A stretch of 26,617 nt of DNA from Gnetum montanum (taxonomy: Eukaryota; Streptophyta; Gnetopsida; Gnetales; Gnetaceae). The DNA is taken from assembly GCA_015680685.1 (NCBI GenBank), contig MNCI01017493.1, positions 155,469 through 182,085 of the forward strand, given 5' to 3'. The translations under genes and the position numbers were made by a program. Under the pieces are notes generated by a model. It worked only from the letters and a program-made list of their open reading frames with translations, did not search any database and was not told the DNA's origin. Below, piece after piece: positions 1 through 10,839 of this stretch. Within the stretch, counting starts at the first letter, position 1. Each line of letters begins with the position of its first letter.

Positions 1-1020
1 GGGAGTAGGGGGATCAACATGGAAACAAGGGGGTAACCTTAAAACTAATAAAAAATACTTAAAATTAACAACGTTTGATCTTGGGTGATGTCCAAAAACT
101 TTGGTAGCCCCAAGAATGCACATGCATGCTAAAAACTAATCAAAATTCATTGAAACAAAGCCCTTTGGGATTTTCCACATTGGCTTACCCGCCTAGAGGG
201 GGCCTTAGTGTGGAAACAAGGGGGTAACCTTAAAAACCAATAAAATAGCTTTGAAAATGATATATCTTGGTCTTGGGTAATGCCCAATAGCATCGACAAC
301 CTCAAGAATGCACATGCACATCCAAAATTGATTAAAATTTATTAACTTTAACCCCTTGGGATCTTCCATGTTAGCTTATCCCTTTGGAGGGGGAAGGGGA
401 TTAGTGTGGAAACAAGGGGATAGCTTCAAAAACTAATTTAAAAGCCTTAAAATTGACAAGTTTTGATCTTGGGCAATGTCTTGTAGCACTGGTAACCCCA
501 AGAATGCACATGCATAACCAAAATTAACCAAACCTTTTCAAAAATTAGCCTATTGGAATCTTCCATGTTGGCTTACCCCTTGGAGGGGTGGCTCAGCATG
601 GAAATAAGAGGATAACCTCAAAAATCAATTTAAAAACCTTATAACTAATAACTTTTGATCTTGGGAAATGTCTAGTAACTTCAACAACCCCAAGAATGTA
701 CATGCATGCCTAGAATTAATCAAAATTTATCAAAAATCAGCCCCTTGGAATCTTTCACACTGGCTTACCTCCCTATAGGGAGGGAGGGCAGCAATGCTTA
801 GTGTAGAAACTATGGGGTAACCTAAAAACTAGTTTAAAAGCCATAAAACTGACAAGTTTTGATCTTGGGCAATGTTCAATAGCACTAGAAACCTTAAGAA
901 TGCATATGCATGCTTAAAACTAATCAAAAAATTCAAAAATTAGACCCTAGGAATCCTCCATGCTAGCATACCCCCTAGAGGGGGGGCTCAATGTGGAAAT
1001 AAGGAGGTGTTAGTGTAGAA
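1..1020. repeat. Tandem array, units of about 195 bp
   Basis: At least five diverged units are seen. The landmark GGAAACAAGG-like block falls near 21, 212, 408, 600, 805 and 995, giving spacings of 191, 196, 192, 205 and 190 bp. Each unit also carries a TTGATCTTGGG block, a CAAGAATGCACATGCAT block and a GGCTTACCC block followed by a G-rich run. The array is cut by the left edge of the window. It lies just upstream of pol copy 1, in the position where Tat/Ogre-type elements are known to carry hypervariable tandem repeats. No coding potential was seen. Confidence 0.88.
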
Positions 1021-1620
1021 GCTTCAAACCTCTTATTATTTAGGCCCAAACATCCTAGAAACAACCCTAACTAATGGCCAAACCCATCTAATAGCCTTGT
1101 AGCCTTGAACTATGGCCTGCTAAGGCCTAAAAATGGAAAAACCCAACCTCATTTGACCTATATTAGACATGTTTGACCATATATAACATGCTTTGCTTGG
1201 TGTTTCAACTTGTTTTTGGCATCATGTTGCATTATTGACCCTTATAACCTTCTTGTAGCCTTTTATATAGCATTATAATTTCTTTATCTATTTTATTTAT
1301 CTTTTTTTAGCTTTTGATGGGTATCAAATAGTGGGGTTTGACCTTCCATAACCCCTATTTTTCACCATGGCATTATGGCCTGCCAATGCCTAAAAGTAGC
1401 AAAACCATAATTTTTATTGATAGATGGCAACCTTATTCCTTTTTTTGACCTTTACTAGGCCCCTTTTGCATTTCGTTTGCTCACTTGGGCCTTCTTTATA
1501 GCCTTGGATGACCTTTTTTGCACTAGAATAGAAGATATTTGCATGGATTTTATAGCATCTTAAGAATTGTTTATTACTTTTTACATAGGCATCAATTAAT
1601 ATGCTTTTGGTTGACATGCA
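1021..1620 (+). other. Non-coding flank upstream of pol copy 1
   Basis: This stretch has no recognisable gene. It contains the motif TGGCCTGCTAAGGCCTAAAA (near 1112 and again, altered, near 1376) and several TTTGACC words. It aligns loosely with 8450-9540, the stretch upstream of pol copy 2. Near its end ACATAGGCATCAATTAATATGC corresponds to a similar string near 9538. It is probably untranslated or inter-ORF element DNA, not host sequence. Confidence 0.5.
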
Positions 1621-1929
1621 AGATTAAAGTATTAGTCCTTGGAATTTGATGAGTCTATCTTTGAGCCTAAATGGACCTCATGATGATGTAGAATGGTATA
1701 TTGACCATAGATGCCTAGATCTTGAGCCTAAGGGTCTTGTCGACTACATGGCCTGAATAGAGAAACCTCTAGAGTGGCTTGAAAACCTAGTCAAAACCCT
1801 TGAATTAGAGGTAGGCAACATAACCAAAGACTCTTTGGTTGAGGTTCCTATCACAACACACAGTGATGAGGAGAAAGACCTTAACGTAAGTTTCTCACTG
1901 GAACCTCAACAGGCTCAAGACATCACCAA

Positions 1930-2800
1930 GGTCCTACAAGGCAACATTAAGGCCTTTTCCTAGTCATACGAAGATATGCTAGGCCTAGACCCATACTTAG
2001 TAGAACATAACATCATACGAGATCCTAACATTAGACCAATGAAGCAAAAAGTACATAAGATAAGACCCAATTTAGCTTTGGTAATTTGTGATGAGATCTT
2101 GAAACTCTATCGAGCTAGTTTCATTATGGTTGTCAACTACGTAGAATGGGTTTTTAAAATAGTGGTAGTGCCTAAGAAAAATGGGAGTATCCATATTTGC
2201 ATCAATTTTCAAGACCTAAATAATGAAACTATCAAAGATGACTTTCCATTGCCTAGTATTGATTAGCTTATAGATAACACAAATAGACATGCCTTATTGT
2301 CCTTTATGGATGGGTTTTTGGGATATAATTAAATTAGGATCAACCTAGAACACCAACTTAGCATGGCCTTCATGAACCCTTGGGGAACCTTTTTCTATAC
2401 CATGATTCCTTTTGAACTCAAAAATGTAGGAGCAACCTATTAATGAGCCATGACTTATATATTCAATGATTACATGCTATGTTTGCTTAATGATTACATG
2501 GATGACATAGCAATTAAGTTCATGGAGGCTAGTAACCATGCTAATGACCTAGATCTTGTGCTTAAATGGTGCCTCAAACATGAGCTTAGGCTCAATCCCA
2601 AGAAGTGTGTCTTTGGTTTTAAGATCGATAAGATTCTTGGTTTCATGGTATCTAAAGTAGGGATACAGGCCAATCCTAATAATGTTAAGTCCATATCCAA
2701 ATTAGCAGTGCCTGCCAACCTTAAGGAGATTTAGGGATTGCAAGGCATATTGCACTTTATTCATAGGTTTATCTCTAGGCTTATGGATAAATTACAACCC
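1930..2800 (+). pseudogene. Reverse transcriptase domain of pol copy 1
   Basis: The entry motif SYEDM-GLDP (1964 onward) is followed by VVVPKKNG, then motif A FMDGFLGY with catalytic Asp at 2309-2311, then PWGTFFYTM, then the YMDD box at 2495-2506. Downstream are the thumb words LNPKKCVFG, LGFMVS and LKEI-stop-GLQG. All three catalytic Asp codons are present. Stops are TAG 1961 (expected Trp of AWSY), TAG 2264 (expected Gln of DQL), TAA 2330 (Gln of NQI), TAA 2441 and TGA 2444 (Gln-Arg of TYQR), and TAG 2732. Despite them the frame is continuous from 1930 to about 2790, which shows point decay and not rearrangement. Confidence 0.9.
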
Positions 2801-2899
2801 ATGCAACACTTGGTTAAGAAAGGGATCACTATGAGTGGACTTCTAAATGCTAAGAAGCCCTTGAAAGCCTTAAGTAAGAGATGACACAACTATTAATAG

Positions 2900-3330
2900 T
2901 CTATCCTCCATAAGAGGGTAGGCCTATTTACATCTATCTGGCCATCTATGACACAACCATCACCTTTCTACTTTGTTAAAAATGTGATGATGAAGTGGAA
3001 ATGCAGGTATATACTCTTAGCCATGCATTAGTTTTCCACAAAACTTGATACACTAAAGTTGAGAAGTATTATCTAACACTATTCTTCTCATTAAAGAAGT
3101 GAAAACACTACCTCTTTAGAACCCAATTCAATGTCATTTGCAAAGATAATGTGCTTAGAGCCATAAAGACCAATATCTATGAGAGTAGCCACATAGCCCA
3201 ATGGAAATCCATAGCTATAGATTTTGACATTTATTACATCTCTCTTTCCTTAATGAAATGTCAAGCTATAGTTGTACAACTCATAGTTTCACCTATTGAT
3301 GACCAAGAAACCATAGATCCTAAATTCCCT
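2900..3330 (+). pseudogene. RNase H domain of pol copy 1
   Basis: The stretch reads PIYIYLAIYDTT, LSHALVFHKT, YTKVEKYYLTLFFSLKK, NVLRAIKTN, and WKSIAIDFDIYYIS. This is the usual order of the Ty3/gypsy RNase H that follows RT: the YLA strand, the YSLSHAL-like connection, the EK-LAL helix, and the W-x-EFDI-YI end. It removes the RNA strand during reverse transcription in a live element. Several stops are present (for example after FLLC and FHKT), so it is dead. The alignment with copy 2 at 10840-11260 is clear. Confidence 0.75.
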
Positions 3331-3377
3331 AATGAGCATATTAGTATTATTATCCTAGTGCTTGAGGGTTATGAGGT

Positions 3378-3725
3378 GGTTTTCACTTTGACAAAGCTTT
3401 AACTGCCCATGGGGCTAGCATTGCTACCATCATAACATTCACATCTAGTCAAATCCAATGCTTTTCCTATTGTTTTGAGTTCTTGTGTACCAAAAACATA
3501 GCAAAGTATGAGGGTTTGATCAAGGAAATAATGGTAGGTTGTGACATAGGAGTTACATGCTTAGTGATTAATGGTGATTTCCAACTTGTGGTTAACCAAG
3601 TAATGCAAGTTTGTGTGTTTAATTCCAAACACTTACAACCATATTGTGATCTAGGGAAACAATTATTACAATAGTTTGAAGACATTAATATCCAATACAC
3701 ATCCCAGAATGAGAATTCCATAGCT
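3378..3725 (+). pseudogene. Second (archaeal-type) RNase H of pol copy 1
   Basis: The block reads HFDKALTAHGAS, FSYCFEF, IAKYEGLIK, NGDFQLVVNQV and KHLQPYCDL. This is the pattern of the extra RNase H seen after the first one in Tat/Ogre elements. The first catalytic Asp and the GD Asp remain. The catalytic Glu of the usual AEYEAL word is Lys here (AKYEG, a GAG to AAG change). A one-base deletion near 3378-3382, seen by comparison with copy 2 (GTGGTTTTCAC against GTGGTCATGCAC), breaks the frame from the first RNase H. The reading ends at a TAG at 3672. Confidence 0.8.
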
Positions 3726-4049
3726 AATGCACTAGCAACATTAGCTCTCAGTGTGATGCCAGATGTGCTTAATTAGTTGTCCACCTTAATCATGGATTGT
3801 ACTATTTCCATGTAGAACACTAAAGATACCTATGTAGCTATTGTCCATACTACTCCTACCAAAGAGTGGTATGATGATATCAAATTTTATCTTATGCATG
3901 GTAAGTCTTCACAACACCTGATTACTGCTCAAAAGGACATTGTATGAAAAAGATTGAAGTAGTATTTCATCATAGATGATACCACATTATGTAGATGATT
4001 CTATGATGGTATATTACTAAAGTTCTTAAGTAAAACTAAAGCCAAAACA

Positions 4050-5125
4050 ATCCTAGAAGAGGTTCACGAGGGTGTTTGTGGGAGACATATAGAACCAATA
4101 GCTATGGCTACTAAGATTAGGTGGTTAGGTTACTACTGGTCCCATATGGAAAGTGACTACATGCAAAAGGTTAAGCATTGTGATACCTTTCAATGACATA
4201 GTATCCTTATACACATATCATTGACAGAGTTACATGCCACTCAAATCACCTAGCCATTTCAATAATGGGGGTTGGGTATCATTGGTCCTATAACACCCAA
4301 GCCTTCTATAGGTCATAGCTTCATCATCACCACAACCAAATACTTTATGAATTGGGTTGAGGCCATCTCCTTAAGGAGGACTACATCTAAAAAATTTTGC
4401 AAATTTATCATATATAACATTATAGCCCATTTTAGCATACCAACGACCATAGTTATAGATAATGAACCATAATCTAGTAGCCATGAAATGAAATATTTTT
4501 ATCATAACCTAGATATTAAGCATTATTTTTCATCACCTTATTATCTTCAGTCCAATAGACAAGAAGAAGCAAGAAACAAGGCCATTATCAACTTACTAAA
4601 TAAGATGCTTAATAATAGCAAATACAAATGGCATATGCAACTTGTCCATGCACTATGGGCCTACAAAATGACTTATCACACAAAAACTAGAGTAATCCCT
4701 AATAGCCTAGTTTATGATTCTAAATTTGTTTTACCTCTTGAATTGTAGGTGCCATTACTTTGAGTAGCCTTGATTAACTTCATCAATGATAAGTAGAATA
4801 AGGAGTTGTAGATAGTGGCCTAGACTTGGTGGAGGAGCAATGTATGTAGGTGCTTGCTCACATTGAACGTTATCAAGAGAGGTAGAAATAGCAACACCAC
4901 CATAACTTTAGCAAGTGTAAGATCAAGGAAGGTGACCTAGTCCTCAAATCCATCCATGAGCATGCAGATAAATTCTCAGCCAATTATGAAGGATCCTTCT
5001 TGGTTACCTAAGACTATGGTAGTAGAGCATTCATGATAGCCAACATAGATGGGAATAAGCTAGTCATTTTGATCAATAATTCCTATTTGAATCCATATTC
5101 TATGTATCCAATGATCATTAACAAT
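4050..5125 (+). pseudogene. Integrase of pol copy 1
   Basis: The N-terminal zinc-binding region reads VHEGVCGRH then GYYW and KHCDTFQ; the second Cys of the CxxC pair is Phe (TTT). The core begins WGLGIIGPI, with the first catalytic Asp replaced by Gly at 4275-4277. The second Asp is kept in IDNEP (4458-4460) and the Glu in QEEARNKA (4566-4568). The words WHMQLVHALWAY and NSLVYDSKFVLPLEL follow. The C-terminal module shows GDLVLK near 4931, FSANYEG and NPYSMYP. A stop separates IDNEP from the next block. The integrase would insert element cDNA; here two of its metal sites are damaged. Confidence 0.87.
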
Positions 5126-5153
5126 CAATCCTTCTCTAGAATGGCTTGTCAAG

Positions 5154-5386
5154 GCCTAAAACTAGTAACACAACTTGCTAAGGCCTTGAACCAGTAACAC
5201 CACTTGGGAAGGCCTAAAACTAGTAACACCATGACCTGTTGAGGCCTTAAGTTGGCCTCATAGTCTGCTAAGACTCTAAATTGGCATCATGGTTTACTAT
5301 GACCTTAAACTGGCACCAGAGCTTGCCAAGGCTTTAAACTAATGTCATGGCATACCATGGCATTAAACTAGAAACATTGGTGGCCT
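5154..5386. repeat. 29 bp tandem repeat, eight units
   Basis: Units begin at 5154, 5183, 5212, 5244, 5273, 5302, 5331 and 5360. Seven spacings are 29 bp, except the third unit, which is 32 bp. The unit is like GCCTAAAACTAGTAACACC followed by ACTTGCTAAG. It starts directly after the integrase C-terminus, so it sits in the 3' untranslated part of the element. Single units of the same kind occur near 1112 and 8470. Confidence 0.88.
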
Positions 5387-6552
5387 GGGTGGCTTTTTTT
5401 TATTCTCCATGTGGCCTATATATGTAGTGTAACATTCTAACATGCTTTATTTTCTTGGTTTTCTTGTCTTGTTAGAGTTGTGTCTGTAGTATGAAGCCTG
5501 GGAATATTGCAAGGATGTGACTCATTATAGCAATAAATCACCACATGACCTTGATATGTAAGATTTGGTGAGTTTTTCTTACTATATTAGGAGTATTTGT
5601 ACCATCACCCTTCCTATAGTCTAATTATAGCTTTTCATACCTCAAGTAATAATGTTAACTCATGTTTTCCACTCATGCACTATAGCCATATGATATGTCC
5701 TCAACATGCTCCATCCTCAAGTCGACTTGAATGTAATACAATTCATTTAGTGGGAAAACCATTAAATCCATTGTGTGTAAAACCTCTCATTCAATGGGAT
5801 AACTCTCAAGTCTATTAAGTGTAACATAGCTCACTTAAAAGGAAAACTATGTCAAACTAGCCCTGGCAATAAAACCTAATGAAGGTTTCACCCAATGAAA
5901 AAAAAACAAGGAAAGAAATTGCCAAGGAGCCAAATGGCCAAAGAAGTCTCAAAGTCCAATGGCTGAAAAACTTTTGGAGTGAAGTGTTGGGTTCCTCAAA
6001 CACATTTTCCAAGCAACCAACACTTCAAAATATGTCAGTACAAGGCTACAGCCATGGTGGCAACACTTGTAATGCATCGTTAGCTTTTGTAACCATCTCC
6101 GTAATTACCACTATCATTCCTCCATTATAACCCAATCCCATTCGACATGGTTCGACACAACTGGATCAAGCACAAAGAGGAAACATTAATGGTGGACTTG
6201 TAGTGGTATTTTGTATTCTTTGTCAGTTCCTCATAGGTTAATCCTCCAGAAACCAACAAAGAGGGTCCAATGAAACACCACTATATTTACATGTTGAAAC
6301 CTTTGTAATCTCATCACATGAAACTAGAGTTAATATTTTATTGTAAATGTGAAGGTTGTAACTCATAAAGCGGGTAGTCTCACATGTTTCATACTTTTGG
6401 AGTTGAAAAATGATTTATAAGCAATCAAAGCCTCATTCCCCAAGTGAAAAGAGTCATCTAGTGTCTATAATTGAGCTTGGGAGAGTCAAAAATGCCTTTT
6501 GGAATTCCTAAAATGGTAATTTTATGGGTTTCATGGTAGGTATACATTTCTC
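5387..6552. other. Unassigned DNA after pol copy 1
   Basis: No protein domain, RNA gene or clear LTR end could be recognised on either strand. Short open frames here show no family-like words and no matching frame in the second copy. The position suggests 3' untranslated element DNA, an LTR too decayed to delimit, or a different insertion. A run of nine A near 5898 is the only simple feature. Confidence 0.4.
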
Positions 6553-6835
6553 TACGCCGACACACCCCATGTAGTGGGGTAAGATAGCTAGGAGACTTCA
6601 AGGCTAGCATGGATGAGTGCAAGGGGGTAGAACTCACCCATCATCAACATGTAATGGAAAGGGAGGTGACCCAGCCTAGAGGGATTGACCTTCATTCCTA
6701 GCATTGACTTCCAATCCCTCTTCAATGTTGACACACTTCCCTTAGTGGAATGGGGTTAGCTAGCTAGGAGAGAGGAGGTCAGATAGTGTGGAGGGGCTAA
6801 ACAACTAGGATGCATGGGGGTGAATTTCACCTAAC
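6553..6835. repeat. Imperfect tandem duplication, about 175 bp
   Basis: Two units share a CGACACACCCC / TTGACACACTTCCC start (about 6558 and 6727), AGTGG-GGGGTTAGCTAGCTAGGAGA-like words, and an end with GCAAGGGGGTAGAACTCACC against GCATGGGGGTGAATTTCACC. The second unit is somewhat shortened. No coding potential was seen. Confidence 0.6.
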
Positions 6836-6862
6836 CCTTGAACATGGTAGCTAGTTTTTAGT

Positions 6863-6998
6863 AATTTGGTAGCTAATTTGTAACCAATAAATTAGCAATT
6901 TGGCAATCAATTTGTAGCCAATAAGTTAGCAATTTGGTAGCTAATTTTCAGCCAATTAGTCAGCAATTTGGCAACCAATCTATAGTGAATCAATTAGG
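6863..6998. repeat. 34 bp tandem repeat, four units
   Basis: Units start at 6863, 6897, 6931 and 6965, each exactly 34 bp. Each opens with AATTTGGTAGCTAAT or AATTTGGCAACCAAT, so a GTAG-CTAA and a GCAA-YCAA form alternate. This suggests that a 68 bp pair is the higher-order unit. A partial unit may precede it at about 6845. Confidence 0.9.
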
Positions 6999-7739
6999 CA
7001 TTTGCAACCCAAATTATGGCCACAACCCTATAAAAACCATACCTTGGCACCATGTTAAGGTTCTAGACTTTCGCAATTCAACACACTTGGAAGTTTGGCA
7101 CCCAAGAGATGTTTCATCCTTAGTAAAAATGTAGCTACTTGATGCCTAGAAATGAGGAACATTTGCAACCTATTACCCCCTTGTTACCCACCCTTAGGAT
7201 CTATGAAATCTAGATGTCAATATTATCCCCCTGGGATCCCCAAATCCCAATGTTGTTCACCTTGGCCATCCCAATCTTTTAAATTTTTGTAACCCTAGCA
7301 GTTAACAATGTTGTAGATCTAAGGTGGTGAAAAAGGAGGTTTGATAACATCAGGAATGCTAGAGATAATAGATTGTGGATTTGATCATGGCTTTAATGGG
7401 CTCTGAGCCCCCACATAAGTTAACCACCCTTTGGCCCCTTGGCTAGGCACTAACTTTGTACACATATTTAAACTCATTCTCTATTCATTTAATGAAATTT
7501 GTGATTTTAGTTTGTGTACAATTTTAGATATAAATGTCATATTTTTACTGCATTATTTTATATATATGCATCTTTTTACATTTTTTTCACCCCCATTTTG
7601 CACCCTCCTTAGGTCCTTGGGTGATTTACTAGATCAACTAGGGCACCCTGAATCCCATTTTTCTTGTGGAGGACCTTAGGCATTTGGGGTTGAGGCTACC
7701 TATGACTAAGAATCCTTGGTTTTTTCCAATGCTTGAGAT
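6999..7739. other. Unassigned DNA between repeat arrays
   Basis: No gene or element end was recognised. The stretch holds C-rich words such as TTATCCCCCTGGGATCCCC near 7226 and a T-rich part near 7520-7590. Open frames here lack recognisable motifs. It is probably inter-ORF or leader DNA of the copy 2 element. Confidence 0.35.
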
Positions 7740-8440
7740 TTTCCATCATAACAAAAAGCTAAAATATTACCCCAACTACACTGAGATAGTTTAGGACTAT
7801 GTTGGCCAGCATAGTCCCAACATAGTCATGGTTTTTGGCATGTTTGACCTATGTCAAAACACTCTAAATAATCCAAAAACTACTTTGAAGGCCTAAAATA
7901 TTGCTAAATCCTACCCAGCTACAATTTCATCCTATTTTGACCACATAAACACTAGATTTAGTTTATCTATGCTAGGGCCAGACTAGACTATGCTGGCTAG
8001 TGTAGCCTAATGAGAAATCGTATCAAAAATCACTTTTTGTAGCTTATTTTACCTTCCAAATATTCAATTTGGCCCTCCTAAAACCCTACATTACCCTAGG
8101 AAGTTGATGAATCACAATTTCCTTGAACCCATTTTTTTCATGCATCTATGCTAGGACTACCCTAGCCAATGTAGTCCCAATGCAGTCACTGGTTTTAACA
8201 CCATTTCTAGCTTCTGGAGGATGAAAAAAAAGTCAATATGCATCAATCCTCAACCCTAGCCCACTATGCAATCCATAGAGACTATTAAGAACTCTAACAT
8301 GGCCATAACAAACCTAGGAAACGACCTATTGATGTTGAATATGTTGGGGCCTATTCTAACTATGCTGGCCAATGTAGTCCTTAGTTGAACCTAGCATAGT
8401 CATAAGAAAAAGTTTTATTTTTCCTTAAAATAACCTCTTC
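7740..8440. repeat. Tandem array, units of about 170-200 bp
   Basis: Four diverged units carry a core like GACTATGCTGGCCAGTGTAGTCC, found near 7795, 7986, 8155 and 8357. A GCTAGGGCC- or GCTAGGACT-like word often precedes the core. The array lies upstream of pol copy 2, in the place that the 195 bp array holds upstream of copy 1, but the two arrays do not share sequence. Confidence 0.75.
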
Positions 8441-9590
8441 AAGGCCCAAATTCTCTTGTTATATCCATAGCCTTCCACTATGGCATGTTGAGTCCTAAAA
8501 CTAGCAAAATCTAACCTTGATTAATCAATATTGACCATGTTCTATCATCTATTTCTTGCCTTGATTCATTTGGCCTTGTTTCACCATATTTTCACTCCAT
8601 TTGACATTGGTATGCATTATTGACCTTCATTTCCTTATCATTTGATGTTATTTGACTTTATTTTGGCATAATTTGTCCCTATGCCACCAAATCTTTTTGT
8701 TATTTTGTGTCACTTAACATTGGAAAACTAGATATGACAACAACTTACATCATTTGACCTCATTATATCTTATTTTTTGTTACCCTTTAGAGCATCATTT
8801 GATGGGATTTGACCATCATTTTACTCTCATTTGACATCAATTATCATTATTTGACTATCATTTAGCTATATTCCATGTGTAGTGCACCTTGGATACACCT
8901 TGTCCACCTTACTTTGATCTTCATGACCTTGGCTGGCTATGTTTTACCCTTGCTTGACATCTTTTTGGGGTGCTTGACCATTGTTAATTTTTCATTTGGC
9001 CTCATTCGATCACCATTTGGACTCCATTTTATCCCATTTAGTATCATTTGGCTATCATCTGGCTTTATGACATGATAGTTAGCCTCTTGGTTCATCCCAT
9101 CTACCTTATCCTATATCCTATGACCTTTTTTGATCATGTTTTAGCCTTTTTTGATCTTATTTAATGGTTTTTGACCATCATTTGGCCTTAGTTAATTACC
9201 ATTTGACCTAGTTTAGCCTTATTTCATGCCTTTTAGCTACTAATGCATCTTATCCACCCTTAAAATTCCCTTATATGACCTCTATTGACCTTGTTTAAAC
9301 CTTAATTAACATCATTGGATGGATTTTAATCATCATTTAGCTTTCATTTTAGCCCATTGTATCATCATTTGGCATTTGTTTGACCTTGTTTAACCTCTAT
9401 TTTATCTTATCTATCTTCACTTACCTCATGTAACCTTCAAATGACTTTTCTTAAATCTTGTTTGGACTTTGGATTAATGTATTTTGGCTATTGTTATAGT
9501 AGTTTGCTTTATTTTGGAATTGTTTACCCATTTTATCACATAGGTGCTACTTAACGTGCTTATGGTTGATATCCAAGATTAGAGTATGGA
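8441..9590 (+). repeat. Degenerate CATTTGACC-like low-complexity tract
   Basis: From about 8500 to 9440 the words CATTTGACC, CATTTGGC, TTTGACCATCATTT and close variants recur dozens of times at irregular spacing. The tract opens with a single unit of the 29 bp repeat family (near 8470) and ends in sequence that aligns with 1560-1620. The matching stretch before copy 1 (about 1130-1600) has fewer such words and is shorter, so the tract has grown or shrunk between copies. Open frames through it have repetitive composition and are not credible genes. Confidence 0.65.
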
Positions 9591-9899
9591 CATCTATGTA
9601 CAATTTGATGGACCTTTGAGTCTAAGTGGATCTCATGATGATGTTGAATGATGTATCAACCTTAATTACCTAAATCTTGAACTTGAGAGTCTAATCAACC
9701 ACATAGCCTCAATAGAGAAACCTATAGAATGGCCTAAAACCCTGGTTAAAACTCTTGACCTTGAGGTTAGCAATATTACCAAGGACTCTCTCATTGAGGT
9801 TCCAATTACAACACATAGTGATGAGGAGAAAACACTAAAATTATGTTCCTCAGTGAAACCTCAATAGGCTCAAGACATCACCATGGTCCTCCAAGACAA

Positions 9900-10740
9900 C
9901 ATTAAGGCTTTTGCTAGGTCATATGAAGATATGCCAGGACTTGACCCACACGTAGCACAACATAACATGACACTCGATCCTAGTATTAGACTAGTTAAGT
10001 AAACAGTCCACAAGATAAGGTCATATTTAGCCCTAGTAGTCCATGATGAGATAACAAAATTATACTAAGCTAGTTTCATTAGAGCTATTGATTACATAGA
10101 ATGGGTGCCCAACATAGTGGTAGTCCCTAAGAAAAACTGGAATATACATGTATGTATTAGTTTCTAAGACTTGAATAAGTCAACCATCAAAGATAATTTC
10201 ACTGTGCCTAGTATTGACCAACTTATCCATACTATGACTAGACATGCCTTGCTATCCTTCATGTATGGATTCTTGGGATACAATAAAATTAGGATTAACC
10301 TATAACATCAACTTAGTATGACCTTCATGACCCCCTGGAATACATTTGATTACACCATGATGTCTTTTGGACATAAGAATGAAGGAACAACCTACTAGAG
10401 AATGATGATCCATATTTTTAGTGATTAGATGTTAGGATTGCTTGATGATTATGTAGATGATATAGACATTAAGTCCAAAATGACTGAAAACCATGTGCAT
10501 AACCTTAACCTTATGTTGAAACAATGTCTTAATACAAGCTTATGTTGAACCCCAAGAAGTATATCTTTGGCATCACAACTAGTACGGTGCTTGGCTTCAT
10601 AGTATTTGAGGTAGGAATATGTGTTGATCTTGATGAAGTTAAGGCCATATCCAACATGGTAGCACCAACCAACCTTAAGGAGCTTTGGGGATTGCAAGGT
10701 AGATTGCAAGTTGCCTATAGGTTTATCTAGGCTTACAAAT
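9900..10740 (+). pseudogene. Reverse transcriptase domain of pol copy 2
   Basis: The entry motif reads FARSYEDMPGLDP (9910 onward), with the usual Trp changed to Arg. VVVPKKN follows. Motif A is FMYGFLGY: the catalytic Asp is Tyr at 10264-10266. The YVDD box is intact at 10450-10461. A one-base deletion near 10530, seen against copy 1, shifts the frame. Reading then resumes with LNPKKYIFG, LGFIVFEVGI and LKELWGLQGRLQVAYRFI. Stops occur at several expected Gln positions (for example before TVHKIR and after TTY). The enzyme could not work. Confidence 0.88.
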
Positions 10741-10839
10741 AAGCTACAACCCATGCAACACTTGAGAAAGGAGTTCACTATGAGTGGGTGGCTCAATGCT
10801 AGAAGCCTTTGAAAACCTTAACCCTTTTTAGCACAACCA

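Larger units (their letters stand above)
1623..5125 (+). pseudogene. pol: Ty3/gypsy pol copy 1 (Tat/Ogre-like), decayed
   Basis: This is a broken polyprotein read in the order pre-RT linker, RT, RNase H, second RNase H, integrase zinc finger, integrase core and integrase C-terminus. The order and the second RNase H match the Tat/Ogre branch of plant Ty3/gypsy elements, which would reverse-transcribe and integrate the element's RNA. Many in-frame stops and a few one-base indels interrupt it, so no functional protein is expected. No protease or gag that fits it was found upstream; the window edge and the satellite at 1-1020 take their place. It ends about 30 bp before a 29 bp tandem repeat. Integrase places it with Ty3/gypsy and not with integrated plant pararetroviruses. 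Copy 2 at 9590-12243 is its sister. Confidence 0.88.

Noticed and set aside
1-1020. CRISPR-like array
   Set aside because: The whole 195 bp unit is repeated, with diverged repeats and no unique spacers between short identical repeats. The context is a plant retrotransposon.
1623-5125. Integrated plant pararetrovirus
   Set aside because: RT with a YMDD box alone could suggest it, but an integrase with zinc finger, core and GPY/F-type tail follows, and no movement or coat protein is seen. This is Ty3/gypsy.
6285-6330. Another LTR start (TGTTGAAACC)
   Set aside because: Only about nine bases resemble the LTR2 start; there is no purine tract before it and similarity stops at once.
7431-7679. 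Hydrophobic small protein on the + strand
   Set aside because: The frame is a by-product of T-rich sequence, without motif or counterpart in the other copy.
8875-9075. Membrane-protein-like open frame
   Set aside because: It lies within the CATTTGACC-like tract, whose T-rich words encode Leu, Phe and Ile by composition.
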